In this document: positions 33,794-43,579 of the stretch, one piece after another | Position numbering within the stretch: the stretch's first letter is position 1 | Layout of the letters: every line of letters begins with the position of its first letter | Assembly: GCF_041432775.1 (NCBI RefSeq) | Contig: NZ_JAPWAG010000004.1 | Location: 1 to 64,000, forward strand | DNA from: Pauljensenia sp902373545 | Lineage (GTDB): Bacteria > Actinomycetota > Actinomycetes > Actinomycetales > Actinomycetaceae | DNA length: 64,000 nucleotides | Direction of reading: 5' to 3' | Notes under the pieces: generated by a model | What the model saw: only the letters and a program-made list of their open reading frames with translations | Databases searched by the model: none | Told to the model about the DNA's origin: nothing | Made by a program: the position numbers and the translations under genes

Positions 33794-35403
33794 GGGGTGC
33801 ACCCCGCCACCAGGCTCGGGCCCGACTGCCCGCCGTCCCACGTTTCCAAGTCGATCGAGGAGGACGCGTCGCGCGTGGACAGCAGCTGGCGCACGGTCGC
33901 CACCGTGTACGGGCCGTCGTCCTCACGCGAGATCAGCAGGCGCCAGACCCGTTCACCGCCTCGCGCGGCCTCAGCCATGGCCTCGGCGATTCCCTCGGGG
34001 TCCCCGTCACGAGGCAGTGGCGCGCTCGCGCTCGACGTCAGGGCCTCGTGGGCGCCGTCTCGCAGCATGCGGGCCAGCGTCGGGGCCGCCTCCACTCCCC
34101 CGGGCTGGGGCACGAAGAGGGGTGCGCAGGCGCGCGCCACCGCCAGCACGTCCAGGTCATCGCGGCTATCCGCGCGCAAAATCGCGGGCACGCCCGGCGT
34201 CGGCGAGGGCAGGACCGAGGCCACCGTTCCCACCAGGGCGGCGCTGGCCTCGTCGCAGGGGGCCACGAGGGTGACGCCCGTACGCGAGGCGGCCGCGGAG
34301 ACGATGCCGACCGCGTCGACCGCGCTGGGCTCCAGGAAGACGACCGCGCCAGCGCGTGCCAGGTCCTCCACGAGGCCGGGGGCGCGCGTGCAGGCAATGA
34401 CGCGTGCTCGCTCGACTCGGCGCATGGGACGGCGCTGGAGCAGGCGAACCCCGCGGTGCGTCAGCCCCTCGTCGGCCAGCTCGTCAATGCCGATCTGCGC
34501 ATCCGGGCGCGCGTCGCTGACCTGGAAACGCACGACCTGCCCCGACGTCGGATGGGCCGCCAGCGGCGCGGAGGTGTCCACATGCAGGCGCCACTCCCCC
34601 ATGCCGAACAGGTCGACGCGCCCCACGTAGGACAGACGCGCGCCCAAGCCGGACAGGCGCCCCAGCAACGCACGCAGGTCCTCCGAAGTCCCCTCGAGGA
34701 TAATGTCCACCGTGAAATCGCGTCCCGGCGGAGGCGAGGCCGGCTCCGGTGCGCGCGACTGACGGCGCGCCAGGTCCGCCAGCATCGCCGTGAACGACTG
34801 CAAAATGCCCGCGTCTGCGCGCATCGACGCGTCAATGCAGGCCAGGACCAGGGCAATGAAGGCACCGCCCGGGTCGATGCGCCCCGTCGACTCGTTCGTC
34901 GCATCCACCAGGCCAATCTGAGCCTGAGTAGAAAAGCGGGAGAACACGTCCTCCACATCGGGCAGCGTGGGCCCCAGCTCCGCAAGCTCGCGCACGGCGC
35001 CGCCCAGCATCTCCGCCAGGGCATCCGACCACCCAATGTAGGAGGACGTCGGAACCAACGACGAGGCGAGCATGCGGCGCAGGGCTACCGGTGTCACCTC
35101 GCGGTCCTCCCCCAGGGCCCCGGCCCAGGCCTCGAAGAGGGCAGCCAACGCGACCCCGCTGTGCCCAACGCCCCGGCGAATCAGCGTCTCAACCCCCGCC
35201 TCAAGGGCCACGCGCAGGTGCGCGCGCGGCTCCAGTGAATCCATGGCGGCGGCCAGCGCGGCCATCGTCGCCGCCGCGTTCGTCCCCGTGTCGCAGTCCG
35301 CGCCATCCCAGCCGTCTAGGTCGTCAAGGAAGGGCGCGAGCCTGGCGGCCTCCTCAGCCCCGGCGCGACACGCCGCAATAATCACCGATGCGTTCAGTTC
35401 CAT
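33790..35403 (-). CDS. DAK2-domain protein (YloV/FakA-like)
   Basis: 537 residues, ATG at 35403. The N-terminal DAK2 domain carries CDTGTNAAATM, with the two acidic residues of the kinase family's nucleotide site, and helices to about 200; a FakA-type middle and C-terminal domain follow (IILEGTSEDLRALLGRLSG, GDPEGIAEAMAEA). In Firmicutes the homologue FakA phosphorylates fatty acids with a DegV-type binding partner; no DegV gene is in the window. The motif lacks the VPDGD spacing of FakA, so activity is not certain. Placement between rpmB and recG is the conserved one. Confidence 0.85.
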   Translation of the reverse strand: MELNASVIIAACRAGAEEAARLAPFLDDLDGWDGADCDTGTNAAATMAALAAAMDSLEPRAHLRVALEAGVETLIRRGVGHSGVALAALFEAWAGALGEDREVTPVALRRMLASSLVPTSSYIGWSDALAEMLGGAVRELAELGPTLPDVEDVFSRFSTQAQIGLVDATNESTGRIDPGGAFIALVLACIDASMRADAGILQSFTAMLADLARRQSRAPEPASPPPGRDFTVDIILEGTSEDLRALLGRLSGLGARLSYVGRVDLFGMGEWRLHVDTSAPLAAHPTSGQVVRFQVSDARPDAQIGIDELADEGLTHRGVRLLQRRPMRRVERARVIACTRAPGLVEDLARAGAVVFLEPSAVDAVGIVSAAASRTGVTLVAPCDEASAALVGTVASVLPSPTPGVPAILRADSRDDLDVLAVARACAPLFVPQPGGVEAAPTLARMLRDGAHEALTSSASAPLPRDGDPEGIAEAMAEAARGGERVWRLLISREDDGPYTVATVRQLLSTRDASSSIDLETWDGGQSGPSLVAGCTP

Positions 35404-35480
35404 GACTCCCCTTTCCAGCCCTCCATTGTCCCCACGCCGCCCGCTGTGTGCGACCTGACACGAGCAAAACCGCGTGCGAC

Positions 35481-35510
35481 TTGTTGAAAGCGCGCATCAT
35501 CCGCTATTCT
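35481..35510 (+). promoter_or_regulatory. Predicted promoter of rpmB
   Basis: TTGTTG and TATTCT are separated by 18 bp, giving a leader of roughly 90 bases to the rpmB start. Confidence 0.45.
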
Positions 35511-35606
35511 GTCATGGTTGCCTTCGGTTCAAGCACCGAAGGATGCGTTTCCCCGCGACCGTGGGGAGCCAAAGACTGAACTGGAAGACATACCGAGGAG
35601 AACATC

Positions 35607-35798
35607 GTGGCTGCCGTTTGTGACGTGTGCGGTAAGGGACCCGGCTTCGGCAAGAGCGTGTCGCACTCGCACGTTCGCACCAACCGCCGGTGGAATCCGA
35701 ATATCCAGCGCGTTCGCGCCCTGGTCAACGGGACGCCCAAGCGCCTGAACGTGTGCACCAAGTGCCTGAAGTCCGACAAGGTTGCTCGCGCGATCTGA
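35607..35798 (+). CDS. rpmB: 50S ribosomal protein L28
   Basis: 63 residues, GTG start with GAGGAG upstream. The sequence keeps VCDVCGKGPGFGKSVSHSH and RWNPNIQ. It has two CxxC pairs (CDVC and CTKC), the zinc-binding form of L28. Divergent from the DAK2-recG operon. Confidence 0.97.
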   Translation: MAAVCDVCGKGPGFGKSVSHSHVRTNRRWNPNIQRVRALVNGTPKRLNVCTKCLKSDKVARAI

Positions 35799-35832
35799 CG
35801 GACCCTGCCGATGCCCCACCGGGCATAGGAAA

Positions 35833-35861
35833 AACGCCCGCGACAACTGTCGCGGGCGTTT
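35833..35861 (+). terminator. Terminator of rpmB
   Basis: AACGCCCGCGACA / TGTCGCGGGCGTT stem followed by TG-TT lies 35 bases after the stop. Confidence 0.85.
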
Positions 35862-36024
35862 GTTATACCCACATCATGGTGCGTGCGCGCGGATCAATGC
35901 GCGTTGTGCGGCTGGTAAGCCCACGGCACCACGCGTGTCCGGGACAGGTGCGATCCTCCGGGTATGGCGATGCCCCGCGACATCCGACCCGTGGAACGAA
36001 TCGGCGCCGCGGGGCACACACCGA

Positions 36025-39000
36025 TTAGAGAAGCTGAGCAGCCAGGTCGAGCGGGGTGCCGAACCTGTGGTTCGTGATCGAGACCGCCTGCTCGCGCAGG
36101 AAGGGCAGCAGCTCCGAGTGCGGGCACGCCGTCACGGCGCCCGTGTACAGGGCGACGTCGGGGCTACCCCAGCTCGCGCGGGTCGCACGGTCCCAACGCT
36201 GCGCCGACGCTTCCTCGCGCGGGCCGAGGATACGCACGCGCATCCCCAAGCCACCCGAGTTCGACACGGTCGCCAGGCGAGACTCCCAGGCGCGCGCATC
36301 CTCGACGCTGACCTCAACGCCCGCCGCGAGCAGGACCGACATCAGCGGCGCGGGAAGCTCCTGCGCGACGGAGACGCCGATGGGGCCACCCGCGAGGAGG
36401 CCTGCCGCCAGCACGCGGGCGACGTCCGCCAGAGCGGTTCCGTCCCCGGCGCGCAGGAGGACCGGAGTGGCGCGGTAGCGCAGAATGTTGCGCTCGCACG
36501 CCATGCCGGTGACGTCGCGGTTTGCTCCGTAGTCACTCTCCCAGGCGCTGGCGTCCGCCGCGACGGCACGGCGGAGCTCGGCCAGCTCGGCGGCGCTCAG
36601 CTGATCGCGCACCGCGTCGCACAGGGCGCGCACGCGCGGGGCGAGGGTCGGCGTGCTGTGGGCGGCCTCGGGTGCTGCCGCGCCCTCGGGGGCCGCTTGC
36701 ACCTCGCCGAGGCCCAGCAGGTAGGAGGGGCCTCCGGCCTTCGTGGTCGAGCCGATCGCCGAGCGCTTCCAGCCGCCGAAGGGCTGGCGGCGCACGATAG
36801 CACCGGTGATGCCGCGGTTGACGTAGAGGTTACCGGCCTCGATACCCTCGAGCCACAGCGCCAGCTCCTCGGTGTCGAGCGTGTGCAGGCCGGAGGTCAG
36901 GCCGTAGTCGACCTCGTTGACTACCTCGATGGCTTCCTCGAGAGTATCCACGCGCATCACGCCGAGGACGGGCGCGAAGTACTCGGTCAGGTGGAACTCG
37001 CTGCCGGGCACAACACCCGCACGGATACCAGGGGTCCACAGGCCGTCGCCCAGGTAGCGCGGCTTGAGCACCCAGTGCTCGCCCTCGCCCAAGGTCGTCA
37101 GGCCGCGCACGGCCTTCTCATCATCGGGAACGACGACGGGACCCACCTGGGAGTCGAGGGAGGCGGGGCCACCCACCCGCAGCGAGGCGGCCGCGTCCAC
37201 GAGCTGGCGGGCGATGCGCGCCGACTTGCCGGCTGATCCGACGAGGACCAGCAGGGAGGAGGCCGAACACTTCTGTCCCGCGTGGGCGAAGGCCGAGTGC
37301 ACGACGTCGCGCACGGCCAGGTCGGGGTCGGCCGACGGCGTGACGATGATGGCGTTCTTACCACTGGTCTCGCCCAGCAGGTGCATGTCGGGCTTCCAGG
37401 AACGGAAGAGGCGGGCCGTGTCGTAGGAGCCGGTCAGGACGACGCGGTCCACGGCCTCGTGCGTGACGAGGTAACGCGACACGTCCCCATCCTCGAGCGG
37501 CGCGAGCGCCACCAGGTCCTTGGGAATCCCGGCCTCGTGGAAGGCCGCGACGAGCTCCGCCGCGCAGCGCTTGGCGGGAGGGGCCGGCTTGAGGATGACG
37601 GCACTGCCCGCGGCCAAGGCGGCGGCGACGCCTCCCACCGGGATCGCGACCGGGAAGTTCCACGGCGAGGCGACGACGGTGACGTCCACGGGCACGAAAC
37701 GCGCGCCCGCCATGTGGGCCTCGTCGAAGAGCTCCAGGGACGCGTTGGCGTAGTGGTGACAGAAGTCGATGGCCTCGCTGACCTCGGGGTCGGCCTGATC
37801 GATGGTCTTACCGGCCTCAGAGCCGGCGACCTCGATGAGCTCGCCCCGGCGGGCAGCCAGGACGTCGCCGACGCGGTGCAGCGCGGCCGCACGCTCCTCG
37901 GGAGCCAGCCCCTGCCACGCGCGGGCGGCACCGGCGCTGGCCTTCACGAGGGCGTCGATCGCCTCGTTCGTGGCCAGGGCCTGCGCACCGACGCGCACTG
38001 CCTCAACCCCGAGGGTCGAGGCCGGGATAGCGGCAGCGATGTCGCGGGCCCACTGGCGGTTGGCCGCCAGAGCCGGATCGGAGTCGGCCTCCGAGGCGAA
38101 GGGACGCCGGGCGCGCTCGGCAACACTGCCCTGCTCGGCGGGGACACCGGCCTTACGCTGCGCGAGGCGATCCTGCCTGCGGTTGGGAGCGGGCACGGGG
38201 GCACCGGGGTCGACGTTGGACAGGGCCGCCAGGAAACGGTCGCGCTCACGAGCGAACACGTCCTCGTTCTTGGCGATGTCGAAGACACCGGACATGAAGT
38301 TCTCGGGGGCAGCGTTCTCCTCGAGGCGACGCACGAGGTAGGAGATCGCAACGTCGAACTCACGCGGGTTAACGACGGGCACATACAGCAGCAGGGAGCC
38401 GACGTCACGGCGCACGACCTCCTGGATGCCCGTGGCCATGCCGGAGAGCATCTCGAACTCAACGCTGTCCTCCACGCCGCGCGCGGCGCGCAGCTCGTAA
38501 GCGAAGGCAATGTCAAAAATGTTCTGACCGGCCACACCCAGCCGGATAGCGCGGGTGCGCTCGGGGGTCATCGCCCATTCGAGCATACGCTTGTAGTTGG
38601 TGTCCGTGTCCTGCTTGGACGGCCAGGTCGTCAGCTCCCACCCGTGGATTTCGGCGTCCACCCTCTCCATGGACAGGTTCGCGCCCTTGACGACGCGGAC
38701 CTTGATGCGCGAGCCGCCCGCATCCACGCGCTTGCGCGCCCATTCCTGGAGACGCTGGAGGGCGCCGAGGGAGTCGGGCAGGTACGCCTGGAGGACAATG
38801 CCGGCCTCGTAGCCGCGCATGTCGGGCTGGTCGAGGATCGAGGTGAAGACGGCGATCGTCAGGTCGAGGTCCTTGTAGTCCTCCATGTCGAGGTTCAGGA
38901 AGGTGCCATTGTCGCGTGCCAGGCGGTACAGGGGCGCCAGGGCGCTCACGCCGTGGGCGACAACCTCCTTGAAGCCCCACGGGTTGTGCGGTCCGGTGAC

Positions 39001-39591
39001 GGCCGAGACCTTGATGGAGACGTAGTCGACGTCCTCTCGCGTGACGAGGCGCGAGACCTCGGCCAGGCGGTGGGCCGCTTCCTTCTCACCGAGGACGGCC
39101 TCGCCCAGAAGGTTGACGTTGAGGCGGTTCCCGCCCTTGCGCAGGCGAGCCAGCGCCGGACCCAGGCCCCGATCCGTCGCGTCGACGACGAGGTCGCCGA
39201 CGATTTCACGGAACACTCGGCGCGCGGTGGCCGTGACCGTGCGGGGCGCGAGGCGAGAAGCGGTCGAGCCCAGGCCCATCGCGGCGGCGAGTGCCGGGGG
39301 CAGGAAGCTCTTGCGGCCCGCCGACAGGCGCTTCATCGCCGCGCTGGCCACATCCAGGTCCGCGGGGCGAACGACGTCATCGACGAAACGGGTGGTGAAG
39401 GTCAGGCCGTCCGGATCGGCGAGGATTCGCGACAGCAGCTTGGCCGATTGCGGCGTCGGTTCGTGGGCGGATTCGTCGACCCAGCGGCGGGCCCGGACAA
39501 TTGCCCGCTCCCCCAGGGCCCACAGGTCATCGGGGCAGCGACGGGCGGTGGAATTGTGGCTCGGCGGGGCGGGAACAGCGGTGTTCGTCAT
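36025..39591 (-). CDS. putA: Bifunctional proline dehydrogenase / glutamate-semialdehyde dehydrogenase
   Basis: 1188 residues from the ATG at 39591 with GGAGG upstream; a start 19 codons earlier is less likely. The proline dehydrogenase barrel (about 60-450) has VSIKVSAVTGPHNPWG, FLNLDMEDYKDL and GSRIKVRVVKGANL. The aldehyde dehydrogenase domain (about 560-960) has SPWNFPVAIPVGG, ETSGKNAIIV and catalytic Cys in GQKCSASS. A C-terminal region of about 170 residues follows. It oxidises proline to glutamate. There is no N-terminal DNA-binding domain of the enterobacterial PutA type, so regulation must be external; the upstream TetR gene is a candidate. Confidence 0.95.
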   Translation of the reverse strand: MTNTAVPAPPSHNSTARRCPDDLWALGERAIVRARRWVDESAHEPTPQSAKLLSRILADPDGLTFTTRFVDDVVRPADLDVASAAMKRLSAGRKSFLPPALAAAMGLGSTASRLAPRTVTATARRVFREIVGDLVVDATDRGLGPALARLRKGGNRLNVNLLGEAVLGEKEAAHRLAEVSRLVTREDVDYVSIKVSAVTGPHNPWGFKEVVAHGVSALAPLYRLARDNGTFLNLDMEDYKDLDLTIAVFTSILDQPDMRGYEAGIVLQAYLPDSLGALQRLQEWARKRVDAGGSRIKVRVVKGANLSMERVDAEIHGWELTTWPSKQDTDTNYKRMLEWAMTPERTRAIRLGVAGQNIFDIAFAYELRAARGVEDSVEFEMLSGMATGIQEVVRRDVGSLLLYVPVVNPREFDVAISYLVRRLEENAAPENFMSGVFDIAKNEDVFARERDRFLAALSNVDPGAPVPAPNRRQDRLAQRKAGVPAEQGSVAERARRPFASEADSDPALAANRQWARDIAAAIPASTLGVEAVRVGAQALATNEAIDALVKASAGAARAWQGLAPEERAAALHRVGDVLAARRGELIEVAGSEAGKTIDQADPEVSEAIDFCHHYANASLELFDEAHMAGARFVPVDVTVVASPWNFPVAIPVGGVAAALAAGSAVILKPAPPAKRCAAELVAAFHEAGIPKDLVALAPLEDGDVSRYLVTHEAVDRVVLTGSYDTARLFRSWKPDMHLLGETSGKNAIIVTPSADPDLAVRDVVHSAFAHAGQKCSASSLLVLVGSAGKSARIARQLVDAAASLRVGGPASLDSQVGPVVVPDDEKAVRGLTTLGEGEHWVLKPRYLGDGLWTPGIRAGVVPGSEFHLTEYFAPVLGVMRVDTLEEAIEVVNEVDYGLTSGLHTLDTEELALWLEGIEAGNLYVNRGITGAIVRRQPFGGWKRSAIGSTTKAGGPSYLLGLGEVQAAPEGAAAPEAAHSTPTLAPRVRALCDAVRDQLSAAELAELRRAVAADASAWESDYGANRDVTGMACERNILRYRATPVLLRAGDGTALADVARVLAAGLLAGGPIGVSVAQELPAPLMSVLLAAGVEVSVEDARAWESRLATVSNSGGLGMRVRILGPREEASAQRWDRATRASWGSPDVALYTGAVTACPHSELLPFLREQAVSITNHRFGTPLDLAAQLL

Positions 39592-39867
39592 GCGTAGTCC
39601 TCCAGGCGTGAGTAAGCGTCGGATCATCCGCGTCACGTGCTTGATCAACCCTGGGCACGTGTCGCCAGACTCCCGACATTGTGAAGCATGCTGGTTTGTC
39701 TATCCTAACCCGCATGCCCCCTATCTGGAGCGGCAGGAAGCGCGCACGGAGCGACACAAACAAGGGACCTAAGCCCCAAACCGCTAGCAATCCTCACTAA
39801 CACCCCAACGCTGTGATGCACTTCACTGCTTGCGGGCTTCTCTCCACGTCGGCAACCCCGGCCTCGT

Positions 39868-40512
39868 TCACGGACGAATGAGCCAGCGATCCTTCACGTC
39901 AGCGACCATCCCGGCCATCACCTCGCGCATATCAACATCCGCCCCACCGTCCGCACGCGAACACAACCACTGGACCTGCAAGCCGTCGGACAACCCCACC
40001 AACTTGCGGGCAATCTTCTCGCTCGGAGCGCCGGGACGCACCTCGCCCATCGCCTTCCCCCGCTCAAGCGCATCCACCAGATACGAAATCGCCCCCAACA
40101 GGTGCTCACGGAACCACGGATGGGCCTGATGATCAGCATCGATAACCGCCGCCGACATCGCCGTGTACAGGGCAACCCCGTCAGGATGACGCTGGTTATG
40201 CGCGACCATCTCCACCCACGCGTCGAGCGCAGCCTCCGCGCTCGCATCACCCCCGGGAAGTCGACTCAACGTGCGCCGGTCGCGCTCCTCCAGGACGGCA
40301 GCCAGCAGCTGATCCTTGGAGGAATAATGGTGCAGCAGTCCCGCTTTGGAAATGTCCGAGGCCCGGGCAATGTCCGCCAGAGAGGTGGCCACGTAGCCCC
40401 GGGTCGAGAAAAGGGTCAACGCCTCAGCAAGAATCCGCGCTTTCTTATCCTCACTGCCAGCCTTCGGGCGGCCGGGCCGACGTGTACTCGTTGCCTGCGC
40501 GTCATTGCTCAT
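39868..40512 (-). CDS. TetR-family transcriptional regulator
   Basis: 214 residues. The N-terminal helix-turn-helix is KARILAEALTLFSTRGYVAT to ISKAGLLHHYSSKDQLL, the typical TetR DNA-binding domain at about 24-70. The C-terminal ligand/dimer domain is variable. It lies 276 bases upstream of putA on the same strand; that gap would hold the putA promoter. Target and ligand are unknown. Confidence 0.9.
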   Translation of the reverse strand: MSNDAQATSTRRPGRPKAGSEDKKARILAEALTLFSTRGYVATSLADIARASDISKAGLLHHYSSKDQLLAAVLEERDRRTLSRLPGGDASAEAALDAWVEMVAHNQRHPDGVALYTAMSAAVIDADHQAHPWFREHLLGAISYLVDALERGKAMGEVRPGAPSEKIARKLVGLSDGLQVQWLCSRADGGADVDMREVMAGMVADVKDRWLIRP

Positions 40513-40612
40513 CGGGACTGCTCCGCTCTCGCTGTGACAGAGTTACCAACAACCCATCATAGCGTGCCCGCGTGCGCTTGCCACCACTTTGGAAAATTAG
40601 CGCACAATAGCG

Positions 40613-40638
40613 CGGCGCGAGGCTCCCGCCCCGCGCCG
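40613..40638 (-). terminator. Possible terminator of paralog A
   Basis: CGGCGCG / CGCGCCG, 7 bp with a 12-base loop, 12 bases past the stop at 40650. Moderate. Confidence 0.5.
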
Positions 40639-40649
40639 TTCGCGCATCA

Positions 40650-41885
40650 TCAGGCGAATGTCGCCTCGAGCTTCGGTTTGCCGTCCTCATCAACGAGGAC
40701 CATGCCTGCATTGTCAGTCTTCACAACCACCTCCACGGTGCACTCGAACTCCTTCGGCTTCTTGTCGCGTCCTGTTTTATTCACGACCAAGAATGTCGCT
40801 TGCCCCGAATAGGTGCGCTCCCCCATGCCATTGGGCTTCATAGACGTAGGCAGGCTCTTAATCTCCTGTACGGTCCAACCCATGAACTCCATTCGCTGGG
40901 GGCATACCTTGTTGGCATTATCGGTGGCGGTTGCGCAGGAGTTCGTCAGGGCGACGGCCGCATCCAAGGCTGCCGAGGCCAGGGCATCGTTATACGCGCC
41001 CGTCAGCTTGACGCTAGAAGCAGCGACCCCCTTGGTATTGGAGACCATATCCGCCTTCACGCGCAGCGTGACGGGATCGGCATCGATGTAGTCGGTCGTG
41101 TCTGCGGCTGTGAAGGTGTAGACGCCCGGATAGAACATGTAGTCCGTGCCGTTGGTCATTACTCCCGTATTGATCGCCCCCTTCACGCCTCCGACCGTAA
41201 AGTACGAGACCTTCTTGCCGGTGACGTTCACGCGCGCGATCAGGGCGTTTTGCATCTTCCAGTTCTTCAGCACGCCAAACGTGGGTTCTGTGGCAATCAG
41301 GCCGAAGGAGTAGGTGAAGCGCTCTCCGTCGAGCTGCATCGTCGCCGTGACGGTGGTGACCTTATTTCCCCCGTAGGGCGTGGCAACGACGTCTTCGACG
41401 ACAATCCGAGACTTGGCCGAGGCCATGACGTCGTTCGTCAGGAAGCCCCGCTGCTCATTGGGCAGGCCAGGATCGACCATCGCAGTGGCCGCGCTTGCGT
41501 TGCCGGCGGCCAGATAGTCCAGGTACTGGCGCACGGTGGCCTCGGGAGTGCGCGTCCAATTCGCGAACATGATGCTGAGGGCTCCCACACCGCCGAGCAC
41601 TGCCAGGACGACAATTGTGACGATCGCCCGCTTGACGCGCCGACGACTCTTGTCCGACATGGGGGTGAAGGACACGGCCGGGCTCTGCGCGGGTGCGGCT
41701 GAAGCCTCAAGGAGTGCCTCGGGTGTGGGCGGGAGATCGATGCCGTCGGGCTCGGGGGCGGGGGGAAGGCCACCAGATACCGTCTGCTCGCTGTCTTCTG
41801 AGGCCTCGGGCGGCGGAGGGGCCACTTCGCCCGGAGAGGGAGGAGGCGTGCTCCCCTGATCTTTGTCCTCGCGATTGTCTTCCAT
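40650..41885 (-). CDS. Paralog A of tandem membrane-protein array
   Basis: 411 residues, ATG preceded by GAGGAG. Layout: Pro/Glu-rich cytoplasmic tail (1-70), the FTPMS motif, a basic stretch KSRRRVKR, one membrane span (about 87-108), then an extracellular part with WTRTPEATVRQYLDYLAAG, FYPGVYTF, CX10C (SCATATDNANKVCP) and DGKP near the end. I do not recognise a named family. The TPEA helix followed by a PGVY beta-segment recalls TcaA/YvbJ-type envelope proteins, weakly. It is closest to paralog B (shared WTRTPEATVRQYLDYL and MQLDGERFTY). C terminus has an extra Cys (EFECTVE). Confidence 0.85.
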   Translation of the reverse strand: MEDNREDKDQGSTPPPSPGEVAPPPPEASEDSEQTVSGGLPPAPEPDGIDLPPTPEALLEASAAPAQSPAVSFTPMSDKSRRRVKRAIVTIVVLAVLGGVGALSIMFANWTRTPEATVRQYLDYLAAGNASAATAMVDPGLPNEQRGFLTNDVMASAKSRIVVEDVVATPYGGNKVTTVTATMQLDGERFTYSFGLIATEPTFGVLKNWKMQNALIARVNVTGKKVSYFTVGGVKGAINTGVMTNGTDYMFYPGVYTFTAADTTDYIDADPVTLRVKADMVSNTKGVAASSVKLTGAYNDALASAALDAAVALTNSCATATDNANKVCPQRMEFMGWTVQEIKSLPTSMKPNGMGERTYSGQATFLVVNKTGRDKKPKEFECTVEVVVKTDNAGMVLVDEDGKPKLEATFA

Positions 41886-41967
41886 CGTTGCTCCTCACTG
41901 CGCTGCGCGTCCGCCCTCAACCCACCGGTGGGTTCCTTGGCGTGCCTGTCGGGCGAAAAACGCACTA

Positions 41968-41996
41968 ATTCTCTCATATGTGAAAATTCGGCTCAA
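41968..41996 (-). promoter_or_regulatory. Predicted promoter of paralog A
   Basis: Minus strand TTGAGC and GAGAAT, 17 bp apart, about 85 bases before the start. Confidence 0.4.
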
Positions 41997-42093
41997 CCAC
42001 CGTCCAACACTAGGAGGCAAGGCCCGGGCTACATCTGGCGGGCCCTGGCGGTTCGCGCAGGTCACGAGGCCTACTGTCCACGTGGACAAACGA

Positions 42094-42123
42094 AGCGGCG
42101 CGGGGCGTCAGCCCCGCGCCGCT
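42094..42123 (-). terminator. Terminator of paralog B
   Basis: AGCGGCGCGGGGC / GCCCCGCGCCGCT, perfect 13-bp stem with GTCA loop, directly after the stop at 42130. Confidence 0.85.
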
Positions 42124-42129
42124 CGCGTC

Positions 42130-43350
42130 TCAGTAACCGAAGCTCACCTTGAATTGTGGCTCGCCCGAGGCGTCTGTTTTGATCGCCCCGTTCTCATCGA
42201 GCATCACGGTTGCGGTCACCGTCGAGTCGACATCATGAGGTTCCTTATCCCAGCTGGACGTGCTCTGGATCGAGAACACTGCCTCCCCTGTGAAGCTGCC
42301 GTCATCGCCACGCTTCTTCATGGTGGCTGGCACCTTCTTGACCTGCAGGACGGACAGGTTCGTCGCTCGCACCGAGCTCGGGCAGGCCTGATCGATGTTG
42401 CCGGGGACGGTCGCGCACGAGTTCGTCAGGGCGACAGCCGCGCTCAGAGCCGCGTCCGTCAGCTTGGAGTTATAGTCTCCCTTGAGCTGGACGCGCTGGG
42501 CGGTATCCCCCGATCGGCTAGAGCCAGTCTCAGGCTTCACCCGCAGGGTCACCGGATCAGCGTCAACATACTCGCCCAGATCGACGGGAGTGAGAGTGTA
42601 GATGCCCGGGTAAAACACAAACTCGGTGCCGATGGTCATCTCGCCTGCGGGCACCGACGTCGTCACCTCACCGACGGAGAACTTCGAGACTTTCTCTCCC
42701 ATGATGCGCACGGGCATGACCAGCGAGTTCTCGAGCTTCCAGTTCTTCAGTACACCGAACGTCGGCTTCGCGGAGGAGACGGTGAAGTTGTAGGTGAAAC
42801 GCTCACCGTCGAGCTGCATGGTGGCGGTGACCGTGCGCGTCTTCGCGTCCTCGTTCGTATCGGCGACGATGTCCTCGATGACGATGCGCGCGTCGGCCGC
42901 GGCCATGACGTCGTCGGTGAGGAAGGCGCGCTTGTCGTTGGCCAGGCCCGGGTCTGCCATCGCGGTCGCTGCGCTGGCCTTGCCTGCGGCCAGATAGTCG
43001 AGATACTGGCGCACGGTCGCCTCCGGCGTGCGGGTCCAGTTCGCGAACATGATGCTGAGCACTCCCACTCCTGCGAGAACCGCGAGGGCTACGACAGCGA
43101 TCACGCTTCGCTTGATGCGACGTCGGCTCTTCGTTGACATGGGTGTGAAGGCGATACCCCCGTTGGCCTGCGCAGCGGGCGGGACCTCGGCGGGGGGCGG
43201 CACCATAACGGGCACCTGCCCCGTCACCCAGGCCTGGGGTGCGGCGGGCACCGGTGCAGGGCTGGGCACCGGCGCCGCGGGAGCGTCGTGTTCTGGCGCG
43301 GGAGGCGGGGCAGTCATCCGCGCATCCGCATTGTCGGCGTGTGCATCCAT
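42130..43350 (-). CDS. Paralog B of tandem membrane-protein array
   Basis: 406 residues, ATG with GAGGAG five bases upstream. The cytoplasmic tail is rich in Pro and Ala (about 65 residues); IAFTPMS and KSRRRIKR precede the membrane span (about 82-103). The outside part has WTRTPEATVRQYLDYLAAG, FYPGIYTLTP, CX10C in SCATVPGNIDQACP and SGEPQFKVSFGY at the end. Proteins A and B share much of the TPEA region and probably arose from one duplication. A weak promoter candidate is at 43433-43461 (TTGAGG, GAAAAT, 17 bp). Confidence 0.85.
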   Translation of the reverse strand: MDAHADNADARMTAPPPAPEHDAPAAPVPSPAPVPAAPQAWVTGQVPVMVPPPAEVPPAAQANGGIAFTPMSTKSRRRIKRSVIAVVALAVLAGVGVLSIMFANWTRTPEATVRQYLDYLAAGKASAATAMADPGLANDKRAFLTDDVMAAADARIVIEDIVADTNEDAKTRTVTATMQLDGERFTYNFTVSSAKPTFGVLKNWKLENSLVMPVRIMGEKVSKFSVGEVTTSVPAGEMTIGTEFVFYPGIYTLTPVDLGEYVDADPVTLRVKPETGSSRSGDTAQRVQLKGDYNSKLTDAALSAAVALTNSCATVPGNIDQACPSSVRATNLSVLQVKKVPATMKKRGDDGSFTGEAVFSIQSTSSWDKEPHDVDSTVTATVMLDENGAIKTDASGEPQFKVSFGY

Positions 43351-43521
43351 TGTTTCTCCTCACTGTGCGACGGCTGTACCCGAGCTCCCACGCCTGGGAT
43401 ACGACGCGGACCACAGGGGCACAAACCTGATAATTTTCCCATAAGCATCATGGCACCTCAAGGCCACACGCGGCTCACGCTCCTGGAACGAGGCCGGGGC
43501 TGGGTTCCGGCGCACACACGC

Positions 43522-43554
43522 ATGTCGCCCGTCCGCTGCACGGACGGGCGACAT
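43522..43554 (-). terminator. Terminator of paralog C
   Basis: ATGTCGCCCGTCCG / CGGACGGGCGACAT, perfect 14-bp stem, 26 bases past the stop at 43580. Confidence 0.85.
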
Positions 43555-43579
43555 CACTGGTCGGAGTGTGATGATGACC

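Noticed and set aside
37282..39597. 771-residue plus-strand frame
   Set aside because: Antisense to putA; no recognisable motif.
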